This document shows, one piece after another, positions 17,161-26,722 of a stretch of 64,000 bases of DNA. A program made the position numbers and the translations under genes. The notes under the pieces were generated by a model. It saw only the letters and a program-made list of their open reading frames with translations, was not told the origin of the DNA and did not search any database. The stretch is taken from NCBI GenBank assembly GCA_933228675.1, contig OW121741.1, positions 78,964,040-79,028,039 of the forward strand, given 5' to 3'. Every line of letters starts with the position of its first letter. Position 1 is the stretch's first letter. The DNA is from Stomorhina lunata (taxonomy: Eukaryota > Arthropoda > Insecta > Diptera > Rhiniidae).

Positions 17161-17930
17161 AATGAAAAAAAAATCTGTACATTTCTCCGGTTACAACCGA
17201 TTATAAACAAGAATCTGCAATTGATGAACTACATAATATCAAATAAATAGCTACAATTTCCATTTACTAAATATTTACCTAAAATAAGGCCCTTCGAGCA
17301 GCTGAAAGAAGTTTTGATTGAAAAATTAATTTAAAATCTGAAAAATCGAAAATATATGTAACTAGAAACATTTGTATTTACTAACAATATTTTGAAACCA
17401 AAATCTGAAAACTTTTTTTGAAAAACATTTTATTTGATAAAATTTTTAATTATTTAAAAAAAACTTTGTAAATAAAACTTTAAATTAATAATATCAAGTC
17501 AAAAAACTTCAATTATAAATTAAAAAGAAAAAAAAAATATTTAATAAAAATTTTAACATAAAAAAATTAAAACAAATCATATCAATTAGTTTTTAAATGT
17601 TGTAAAGTTGTTTAAATTATAAAAAATATATACATACTTACATATAAATAATTAAATAAATATTTAATTTAAATAAAATAAATGTTATAACTGCTTCATT
17701 TTATCTTTTATCAAATCAGCTGATAAGTTTTTTAAGCAAAATACCCATAAGTGATTCGTTACGTATACGTTTACGTCAGAGTAACTCCATCTTAAGTACT
17801 TATTCTTACGTGAATGTATCGTATTGTTTCGTACGTATACTTATTTAAATAGCCTTCATATTTTATAATTCCATGTACTTCGAAATTTCAATAATTATAA
17901 GACTACATTATCAGTTTTAGGTAAAAATAA
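17161..17930. other. AT-rich 3' flank
   Basis: Very AT-rich, with short runs such as 'taaataaatatttaatttaaataaaataaa' near 17650 and several TACGTATAC-like palindromes at 17760-17845. No gene or mobile-element end is recognised. Confidence 0.35.
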
Positions 17931-20427
17931 GTAAGAGTGGTATATTCGGCTTTGCCGAATCTTGGATACCCTTCACCAATGGTGTTGCAAAAGTACTTAA
18001 TGTAATTCCAAGCAAAATTTGGTTATACTAGTATTATATGCAAAGAGTCTTTAAAATTAAGAGTCGGAAAAAGAAAAGCTTTTTGGTGGCGTCATCATCT
18101 AGAATAGTTATGCACCCAAAGGTTAGGTTGGGCAGGTGGCTGATGTCTAGGGAAGCTTCACTTGGGTTTTTAAGTGGTCCCTTTGTGAAAGATAATGATT
18201 ACTAGACTACAAGTAGAGAATGCATATTTAAGCCAGCCAGTAGCTTCGAAATAAAATAGACACATATTTTACGAACATTTAATAAAGTTCGACAGACCAG
18301 ATAAACCATGCGGAAAAGATGCTTCAAAATGTAGATGCCCTTACATTTGCAATAGCACATCGATTTGATGAAGTTTAAGTATTCTGGCATGCAACCCAAA
18401 AACGCTGTGCCCAGTGAGGGTTGTGCACTTTAATTCGTACGAATTATCCAACTAGTAAAAGTTCTTGATTAGTTATGTAAAACTCTGAAGTTAGCGGACT
18501 GATTTAGGTCAAAGCTTTAACAATGATAAGCCATAAAATTATAGGGTATACACTCTTAGTTTTAGATACATACGTGAAATATATAGCTTTTGAATGGATG
18601 GATATCAGCTTTGTCGGAAAAGTTATTAAAGATTTACTTATTTATCTGAAGTTAGTTAATTAATTAAAATGAACACTTCATCAATAATATTTGGGATGTA
18701 TTTTTCTTTCGATCTGTCCGATGGATGTTTGGAAAGTTTTGCTCTAGTTCCTTGTGCAATTTTAATGTGATTTAATTTATCAGCATTAAATCGATTCCCG
18801 GTCGGGGTTATATGGGAGATTTCACTAAATGTGAATAGAGCTCGCCCATTTTCAATATCGAACTTTTCAAGAGATCAGAAATAATTTTGTCAAATATTGT
18901 CCCTCTAGAAAGTTTATTTTAGGCGCTATCGCCCTGAATATAAATATTGTACAACGTAGGCGAAGTTATAAGGGATCAATTGTCAAACGTGAACGGATTT
19001 CTCCCAATTGCAATTAAAAAAATTTAAATTTTCGTTGATATGTGAGATACTTACATACATATGTAGGTTTTGAACGGATATCATGTACTCAGTAGCATTT
19101 TTGTACTTCCTAGGAAGATTACCTATAATTTGATATATAATACATTCTCAAATGTTATCATAATGTTCAAAAGTCAGACACAAAATTAAGATTAAACGTG
19201 AAAAGCTTCTGTGTCTGTGTCTGTCTGCTAAAATCAGATTTGTGGAGCTCCTGGATTTTACACAAAGTTTTAGGATATTGGGCCACCCTGAATTTTATCA
19301 TTGTCGATCAAAACACCATCGCTTAAACGCTAAATTATATCTACCACAAATTACCGAATGCATCAGGATTTAGGTAATCTCCTGCGAAGGACGCTATTAA
19401 AATTCATCAAAATAAACACCTGAGATATCGACAAAACAGGAACTCCAAAAACTTGACTACAACAGAAAAAATTACAGACAGGTAGACGGACGGACAAAAA
19501 AAAACAGACGGACGGACGGACAAACAAACAGACGGACGGGCAGACAGACAGACAAACAGACGGACGGAGGTCGCGAAATCGATTTTCCTGCCGATTCAAA
19601 GTTGATCGGTACAGTTTGAATGGTATTCGTAATCAGATTTGTGGAGTATAGATTTTAGAAAATCCTCACACAAAGAACGATGTCAAATTTCATCACAATC
19701 GGTCCATAAACACCTGAGATATCGCTGAAACAATACTTACAAAATGTAAACAAAATTTCTTAGACACGTACTTTTTGCAATTTGCTGTACATCAAATGTA
19801 GTGTTATTGCGATATCTCAATTGTTTATGGACCGCTTTTGATAAAATTTATTAACGTGCTTGGCGGGGGAATTTCCTAAAATCTGATATAAAATTTATGT
19901 AGGTCCGTGCTAAAGGAGGATGGTTTTTTCTATTTCTGCATTTCATTTTTTCAACAAACATTCTCTAATGCGAACTTTGGGCAATTTGCGATACATCAAA
20001 TTCAGTATTTTGGCGATATCTCAGTTGTTTATGAACCGATTTTTATCACATGTACACCAGGAGTATCTTTTTTCTCTTGTTATTTAAAAGTGTGTTTCAA
20101 TCAAAAATTTTAAAATTTTCGTCTAATTTTTGGTATTTTTTTCGATATTTTCGGTATTTATAAACCGATTTTAATGAAATTTAATAGCGTTCATTGCGGG
20201 AGAATTTCCTAAAATCTGATATATAATTTATGTAAGAACATCCTCCAGGGGCTTCAGAAACTTGATTTCAACAGACAGACGGACAGACAGACGGACATCG
20301 CTTAATCGATTCTCCTCCCGATTCTGAGTCGATCGGTATAATTTTTATGGTCTACGATCACTAATAAAAAAATTACAAACGGAATCACAAACTTATAATA
20401 CCCTTTCACCTATTGGTGAAGGGTATA
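17931..20427 (+). repeat. mini-me-like repeat M3, copy b
   Basis: Starts 'gtaagagtggtatattcggctttgccgaatc', the same opening as M2. It carries (CAGA/CGGA)n tracts at 19480-19570 and 20272-20300 and ends with the core 'acatcgcttaatcgattc' and hairpin 'cacctattggtgaagggtata'. The stretch 18000-18560 is poorly matched and may be an old insertion. M1 copy c follows with no spacer. Confidence 0.55.
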
Positions 20428-21138
20428 ACAAGTAAGAAAGTGCTATAGTCGGTCAAGCCCGCCCATACGATACCCTTCACCACAAAGGTCAAATGTGTTA
20501 TTTTTTATACAAACATTTTCTCAAAACTTATAGATTTAATCTGTTCCCGTGATTTGGACTTATATGAGAGCTAGGGTCAAATGTGGACCGATTATCTCGA
20601 AATTTGGCAAATTTATTCCACTTGTTACATGTATGCAGAAAATAAACTTAAAATTCCCATTATCTTTAGATTTACGAGCGTTTTAGTGATTTTTGTCTCA
20701 TTAAGTGCGTTTTTAAAGAAGAGTTTGTATGGGAGCTATGGTCAAATGTGGACCGATTTCAACGAAATTTGGCACAGTGGTTTTAATTTACATAAGCATT
20801 ATTTGTTTTAAATTTTATGAAAAAATATTGTGGCCAATATATCAATTCCGGGAAGTGGGACCTATGGGAGGTACCATAAATAATGAACCGATTTTGACGA
20901 ATAGCCGAATCTCATCAAATTATCTTTAGAATTGCGACCTGTAGCTTGATTACAAGGTTTACATGGGGGTCTATCCAGCCAGCCAGCCAGACGGACGGAC
21001 ATCGCTAAATCGACTCAGATAGTGATTCTAAGCTTATTGGTATACTAAAAGGTGGGTCTAAGACAAATATTTCTATGCGTTACATACATCAGCACAAACT
21101 TATAATACCTTTCAACCTATGGTGGTGAAGGGTATAAT
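20428..21138 (+). repeat. mini-me-like repeat M1, copy c
   Basis: Direct orientation: 'agtaagaaagtgctatagtcggtcaagcccg' to 'ctatggtggtgaagggtata'. The CAGC/GACG tract at 20978-21000 precedes the core 'catcgctaaatcgactcag'. Confidence 0.7.
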
Positions 21139-21639
21139 GAGTAGTTTAAATATAATCTTATGTTATGGTAGAATGTACCATGGGGATCTCAAAAAAGATA
21201 TTTGACAACAGTTCTTTCAACGCAAAAAAAAAATTGTGACTATGGCAACGCTATTGTTATTCATGCTTCATTTAAAATGTGATTTTATTGGATAATCGAA
21301 GTTTAAATGGAGTAGCAGGACATGGACTCAGGTGTAATACATTAATGGATTACATTATCCTCTCCTAGGATATTTTAATGTATTTGGATTACTCTTGGAC
21401 TAGTCCTAGTCCCTTTCATGCTTATAAGAAGTAGTCAAAATTTCTACGGGGCATATTTTCCAAATTAGTGGCCCTGGTTAAAAAAGATTTTTTTCTACTT
21501 TGTCTTTCCTTTGAAGTTTCGAGTTCCTTGGGATTATTTCAGAAAATTAAGTTTTTATTAAAAAGGTTTATCAAAAGTTGGGACATCAAACATTTACTTA
21601 AAAAGTTTTACTGTAGTGTATTGCACTAAGAATCCCAAT
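21139..21639. other. unassigned spacer
   Basis: No gene or repeat end seen. Contains a partial palindrome around 'ggactagtcctagtccc' (21398-21414). Confidence 0.35.
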
Positions 21640-21850
21640 TTATTACAATTATTTATTATTGTAATAAATAGTTTTTTGATAAAACCAAAAAATGTTGGTG
21701 GGGAAACCTTTCCTCGACGCGTTTCGATGGTTGGTTAGACCATCTCATCAGGAGGATTATCCCTAATTCTAGACAGAGCGAAAACCTCACATTATGTATA
21801 ATTTGAGGGACTGAATAAATACGAATTATTATTATTGTGTCCAACAAATA
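21640..21850 (-). mobile_element. Penelope-like element remnant with ribozyme
   Basis: About 210 bp shared, in opposite orientation, with 49395-49560. Shared blocks are 'ccaaaaaatgtt', the 'cctcgacgcgtttcgatgg' core and 'ctagacagagcgaaaacc'. The centre folds as a hammerhead ribozyme. Such motifs with the GAAACGCGTC core are known in the terminal repeats of Penelope-like retroelements. No reverse transcriptase is left here. Confidence 0.6.
21708..21758 (-). ncRNA. hammerhead ribozyme
   Basis: On the minus strand all conserved hammerhead positions are present. TCCTC forms the 5' side of stem I and is followed by CTGATGAG. Then comes a stem II hairpin ATGGT-CTAACCA-ACCAT, then CGAAAC, a very short stem III (GCG), the cleavage triplet GTC, and GAGGA, which closes stem I on TCCTC. 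The minimal stem III is typical of the Penelope-element class, which is thought to act as dimers. Self-cleavage would fall after GTC. The second copy in the window has lost key bases, so conservation here is notable. Confidence 0.75.
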
Positions 21851-21959
21851 TCAACATAAAGCGCAGATTATCATCCGAACAGAAACACACAAACATTTTT
21901 CAAAAGTTCAAAAGTTTTTAGTTTTAACAGAAGTGGCTTAATTGGCTGCTTAGTTCAAA

Positions 21960-23935
21960 ATAGCATCTGTAGTCGCTACTTTGCTGGCGGTGCAAGAAGT
22001 AAGATGGCCAGGACAAGGGGAAGTTCGGAACGAGAATACTGTGTTTCTTTACTCCGGTCCCCTGGAGGGTGATGAGCATAGTAGGGGTGTGGGCCCTCTG
22101 ATGACTAAAAGAATAGCTAAAGCCATGATAGCATGGTATCCTATCAATAAGAGGCTGATGGCAATAAAATTTGAGACTAGAGCTCGTAATCTGAAAACGG
22201 CAAAGACGAATTTTACGATGTATTAAGCGGTTGGATGCACTGTAGAGTGGTTCGAAAAAAAAGTTGAGTCAGTCACTCCCTAGGATTAAAGACAATATAA
22301 AAATAATTCTAAAACATTTTTTTTTAGTTTTTTAACACGACTACAAATACCGCCCTTTATGTATTTTGTTAATTGTGTCGCCATATTTAGTCCTATTTTA
22401 ACACTTTATATATCGGTGTTCTCGGCTGTATAAGGGCTACATTTCTCACGTCAATTTCTAGTCATAATTTTTCAAAATTCGATTCGTACCCACCCTAATC
22501 GAATCGAGTACAAATCTTGTTTTTTTTTTAAATTATGACTATAAATTGACGTGGTAGTAAAAAACTATCAAAAAGGGAAATGTAGCCCTTACAAAGCCGC
22601 GAACACCGATATATAAAATGTTATGATCGGACCTAAAGTGGCGACATAGTGAACAAAATACTAAAAGGGCGGTATTTGTAGGCGTGGTAAAAAAATCAAA
22701 AAAAATTTTTTTGGAATTGTTTTAACATTATCTTTGATCCTAGGGGGTGACTGACACAACTTTTTTTTTGTATGGAAGCCGAACCGCTCTAATGCACAGT
22801 AATGTACATAATTGTGATATTACCATGATACTGGACGACTTCAACGCCATGGTAGGCTCAAACAACACCGGTTTGGAACACTACTACTACAACAACGGGG
22901 AAAGACTGATCGAACTATGCTGTGAAGGGAAACTTGTTGTGGGTGGCACTATTTTTCCTCATAAGCTTCACCATAAAATAAATTGGATATCTCGGAACGC
23001 AGTTACTAAGAACCAAATCGATCATATTTTTATCAATTCTAAGTGGCGATCATCTTTTCTTGATGTACGCTCTATTCGCGCAGCAGATATAAACTGCGAC
23101 AAACATTTAAAGTTCGATTAAAAGTAGCGGCTCTGAGGTCTGATACGGCAAAATCCGTTCGGAAAATTGATGTAGGAAAACTGGAATCAGAAAAACATCG
23201 AAAAACCTTTATTACTTCCAAAAGAAATCGGCTTCCAGATGTTATTAACAACAACGACGTCAGTATTACCAAAATTTCTAGATTTGTCACTTAAACGTAG
23301 AATGAGGTTTGTTCAACAAATTAGAACTTAAAGGAAAATTTAGCTCACCCAAGCAATATAGGACACGGAAACGGATGTAGAAATGTAGGAAACGGATTAA
23401 CACCTCTGATGAAAGGGAATAGTGAAACCAACCAAGATTGGCATTTCAGACAATCCACCACCAATACAAGAAGTAAAGAACGCTATTGAAAGCCTTTAAC
23501 GCAACAAGGCCCCGGGTAATGACAATATCTCAGCAGAGATAATTTTATGTGATGTTGATGATTTGAGGCCCAATGCTCCACTGGGAGTCAAGGATAACAG
23601 AAGAAGAAGAAGATGTTAAAGCATTGGCGAGATAGTGACACCCATTTTTACATAAATAATGGAAAGAAGAAACTCTGACAAACTCCTGTAATGAAAATGG
23701 TGACTCTAAAGACTGCAATAACTACAGGATTATAAAATTTCTTCCAATACCGAGAAAAATACTAAATCGAATAATTTTAAGCAGAGAATAGTACTAGAGC
23801 AATGTAATGAATTCCCAACCCCCATCAATTAAGCGTTTATCGACTTTATGAAGGCCTTTGATATTGTTAATAGAAGCCATCTGTGGAGAATTTTAGAAAA
23901 TCGTAATGTCAATATACGTAGATTTTAAATGTCTA
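21960..23935 (+). pseudogene. RTE-type non-LTR retrotransposon remnant
   Basis: Frames on the plus strand spell endonuclease then RT pieces. 21981-22200 gives AVQEVRWPGQGE (catalytic Glu of the apurinic endonuclease). After a MITE, 22824 onward has ILDDFNAMVG (normally GDFNA), then KNQIDHIFIN and RAADINCDKH (normally SDHH). 23500 onward has NKAPGNDNISAEII, NNYR...LPIP-KIL and an FMKAFDIVNRSHLW palm motif. Many stops and frameshifts make it dead. The wording of these blocks matches RTE-clade elements. It is interrupted by the MITE at 22243-22791. Confidence 0.7.
22243..22791. mobile_element. palindromic hAT-like MITE, copy 1
   Basis: 549 bp, inverted almost throughout: it starts TAGAGTGGTTCGAAAA and ends in the complement CGAACCGCTCTA. 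Further in, 'gttgagtcagtcac' and 'cctaggattaaag' are mirrored by 'tgactgacacaac' and 'ctttgatcctagg'. The flanks ATGCACTG/ATGCACAG form an 8-bp duplication with one mismatch. TAG-G ends with 8-bp duplications indicate hAT-type mobilisation. It splits the RTE endonuclease. Copy 2 is at 24986-25552. Confidence 0.8.
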
Positions 23936-23939
23936 GGGA

Positions 23940-25800
23940 AAATTGTCAAATCTGTTCGAGTATACGAGTTTTGACAAAATTTAGATACTGGGTTGTTTTT
24001 TTGCCGTATATATCGAATATGAAGGGACTTTTTGAAGTTTTACCGCTTAGGGGGTAAAAACGGGAAAAAAGGTGAAAAAATCGAAAACGTTATATCTCCT
24101 AAGTAATTAAAATTTCGTTTTGAACAACTATGAAAATAAGCGGACAAGTGTTTGGTCCTTTTTTGAAACTATGTCCGATAGGGGGTAAAAATGGGTGAAA
24201 ATAGTTTTTCTTGTACTTTTTTAGCCCACTCTTTTTTTTAAATCAAAGAATATAGAAAGGATCTTTGTACTAGAGTTCATAGATGTAAAAGATATATTGA
24301 ACACATATTTGGTACTTTTTTGATTTTGGGGCCAAAATGGGTAAAAGAGGGATAAAATGCTAACTAAACATCTCAAAAAGTAATATGAATAGGAACATTA
24401 TGCTAACTGCGTTTTAATAAATGTACCGAATTCAGTTGGTATCAAAGAGTACCAAATATGCATATGGAACTTTTTTGGAATAAGGGGATAAAAAGGGGAA
24501 AAAATTACTAATGTTATAACTTTTAAACAAATGAATAGTAAACTATGCATTTGATCATGTTTGACCATCTTTAGAGAAAATGTTGCGGATAAGGCGGCGA
24601 AGGTTTTAAGTGATAAAAATAATTCCCGACAGGTTGCGTCACTGAAAATTACTAAAAATTAATTATATCGTAAACTGTGCATTTCATCATGCTATGATCT
24701 TTAGCAAAGTTGTTGCGGATAATGCGTCAAAGGTTTATTAATTGGTATGACCAAAGTCCGACAGGTGGCGCCACTGAAAATTATTCAAAGTGAATTAAAT
24801 TGTAAATTGTGCATTTGATCATGTTATGATCATTAGCAAAGTTGTTACGCATAAACATGAAGAAGGTTCCTTAGTTGGTATGAGCAATTTCCAACAGGTG
24901 GCGCTACTGAAAATTACTCAAAGTAAGTTAAATTGTAAACTGTGTATTTAATTATGCTATGTTCTTTAGCGAAGTTGTTGCACATTAGAGTGGTTCGAAA
25001 AAAAAAGTTGAGTCAGTCACCCCCTAGGATTAAAGATAATGTTAAAACAATTCCAAAAAATATTTTTTTATTTTTTTACCACGCCTACAAATACCGCCCT
25101 TTTACTATTTTGTTCACGGTGTCGCCATTTTAAATCCGATCATAACATTTTATATATCGATTTTCAGGGCTCTGTAAGGGCTACATTTCTCTCTTTGATA
25201 GTTTTTTACAACCTCGTCAATTTCTAGTCATTACTTTTTAAAATTCGAGTCGTACCCACCCTAATAAAATCGAGTAAAAATCTAGTTTTTAAAAGTTATG
25301 ACTATAAATTGACGTGGTAGTAAAAAACTATCAAAGAGAGAAATGTAGCCCTTACAGAGCCGCGAACACCGATATTAAAATGTTATGATCGGATTTAAAA
25401 TGGCGACACAGTGAACAAAATAGTAAAAGGGCGGTATTTGTAGGCGTGGTAAAAAATAAAAAAATTATTTTTTTAAATGTTTTAACATTATCTTTAATCC
25501 TAGGGGGTGACTGACATAACTTTTTTTTTTGTATGGAAGGCGAACCGCTCTATTGCACATGAGCCGACGGAGGTTTCTGTTGGTATGATCAATTTCCAAA
25601 ATTATTCAAAATGAATTGAACTGTAAATTATGTTGATCAGACAAAATAAATAAAATAATTAAAAATTAACTGAATATTTGTACAATGTCTTTCTTTTAAA
25701 TTTTTTTAGTACTTTACAAAATAATATATTTGAAAACTTTAAAATTTGCCTCAAAATGATTATCATAAAGCTCCGAGCAGAGCTCGGTCAACCAGGTACT
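23940..25800 (+). mobile_element. Helitron-like element, copy A (5' truncated)
   Basis: The 3' end is 'ctccgagcagagctcggtcaaccaggtact', i.e. a short hairpin (CCGAGC/GCTCGG) a few bases before the terminus, as in Helitrons. The body contains the 'ggtacttttttga', 'gggtaaaaacggg' blocks and then units of about 130 bp ('gatcatg-tatgatctttagcaaagttgttgcg'). It is diverged from copies B-D and lacks the 5' (TA)n end. A MITE sits at 24986-25552. Confidence 0.65.
24986..25552. mobile_element. palindromic hAT-like MITE, copy 2
   Basis: 567 bp with the same TAGAGTGGTTCG...CGAACCGCTCTA ends as copy 1. The exact 8-bp duplication TTGCACAT lies at 24978-24985 and 25553-25560. The sister Helitron B at 37277-37292 reads 'ttgttgcgcatgagtcgac' without insertion, confirming the empty site. 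The arms are complementary along nearly the full length, with a centre near 25260. Confidence 0.85.
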
Positions 25801-25864
25801 ATAATATAATTCCCCGACAACATTCCAATTGGAACTAGTGGTACTTCTCTCAGACAATGAGCTG

Positions 25865-25973
25865 GGGGGTTACTCCGTATATCGATTCGAAAATAAAATT
25901 TTTCGAATTTATATGCTTAAAGCATTGGGTTTCGAAAACATTTTCTTTCGAATCGAGATACGGAGTAACCCCC
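25865..25973. mobile_element. 109-bp palindromic MITE inside the SINE
   Basis: Ends GGGGGTTACTCCGTAT and ATACGGAGTAACCCCC, with inner arms ATCGATTCGAAAA / TTTCGAATCGA. The SINE copy at 34900 reads 'gacaatgagctgcatccgattc' uninterrupted. Flanks CTG/TTG suggest a 3-bp duplication, as in PIF/Harbinger elements, whose ends also begin with G runs. With so short a flank the class is only likely. Confidence 0.65.
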
Positions 25974-26147
25974 TTGCATTCGATTCTATTTTAGACTCAT
26001 TGAAAGGGACCTACGTTTTAACACCGGCTCCGAACGGCAAATGCATTAGTTAGAGAAGTTTTATATAGCCTAATACCCAAAAATCATGTGGCTAGCCGAG
26101 TTATGAGGTGAACCGCCGCTTGTTTTTAAATTTATTTTTTTTTTTTT

Positions 26148-26228
26148 CAAGTGGGTCTGGCCGAGGATCGAACTTGGGACCTCTGGTATGCTAGGCGGAT
26201 TGACTAACCTGCTATACCACGGCGGTTT
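26148..26228 (-). promoter_or_regulatory. RNA polymerase III promoter boxes in SINE head
   Basis: Minus strand reads GTGGTATAGCAGGTTAGTC (A-box TGGYNNAGYNGG type) and, 35-40 bases on, GTTCGATCC (B-box GGTTCGANNCC type with one change). Spacing is that of a tRNA. The region after it is AT-rich SINE body, so this is a tRNA-derived head rather than a free tRNA gene. Confidence 0.7.
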
Positions 26229-26384
26229 ATTAAAATTCAGTGCGATGTTTTTTTGGACTAAACATTTTTTTTCAAATGTCGTTCACTTCTTGACTAACTT
26301 AACTTCAAATGATCTCCTAACTATCTGTTCCCTATACGTATTTATAATTGACTGATAATGAAATACAACTCTCAAAACTTTAAA

Positions 26385-26523
26385 ATGATTGTGGAAAGAA
26401 GGTTCCCGAGTTTCAATAGAGTTGGTTACCCTTCTATTACCGAAAAGTACCTTAGCACTGTCTTACACGGTTGAGAAGATCCAACCGTGAATTAAACCTC
26501 GGGAACGTTTTTTCTACAATCAT
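26385..26523. mobile_element. 139-bp hairpin MITE
   Basis: The left end ATGATTGTGGAAAGAAGG is mirrored by the right end, which reads inward ATGATTGTAGAAAAAACG; both continue with TTCCCGAG. A smaller inner hairpin (CACGGTTG/CAACCGTG) lies at 26467-26488. It is non-coding and about 200 bp past the CUB gene's stop codon. No target duplication is clear. Confidence 0.6.
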
Positions 26524-26647
26524 ATCTAACAGTTTCATATCCTGAGTTTGGTCCAAAATAAAAAGAAATATACATATATATAAAAAATATCACAATTTAG
26601 ACCCTGATTCTTCTTGGATTAAAAGACTTTTATTCTTTATTTTTTTT

Positions 26648-26653
26648 TTTATT
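26648..26653 (-). promoter_or_regulatory. poly(A) signal of the CUB-domain gene
   Basis: AATAAA on the minus strand about 70 bp after the stop codon; another copy lies at 26636-26641. Confidence 0.5.
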
Positions 26654-26722
26654 CTTGAACATACAATTTATAGGACCACATAATTTAAGAACTATCTAAA
26701 AACTTATATACTCTCCCCACCA

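Larger units (their letters stand above)
25801..26233 (-). mobile_element. tRNA-derived SINE, copy 1 (interrupted)
   Basis: On the minus strand a tRNA-like head (26233-26148) is followed by a body ('aactaatgcatttgccgttcgg', 'aaaacgtaggtccctttcaatgagtc', 'cattgtctgagagaagtacc') and an AT tail near 25805. The same sequence recurs at 34832-35153, where target duplications define the ends. This copy has a 109-bp palindromic insertion. Confidence 0.8.

Noticed and set aside
17760..17845. Regulatory palindromes of TACGTATAC type
   Set aside because: Suggestive, but short and with no link to a promoter; could be chance in AT-rich DNA.
24978..25560. Two independent insertions back to back
   Set aside because: The single exact TTGCACAT duplication and continuous inverted arms show one palindromic element.
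26148..26228. Free tRNA gene
   Set aside because: A and B boxes are present, but the head is followed by a shared non-tRNA body, occurs in three dispersed copies and has mismatches in the acceptor region; a SINE head explains it better.
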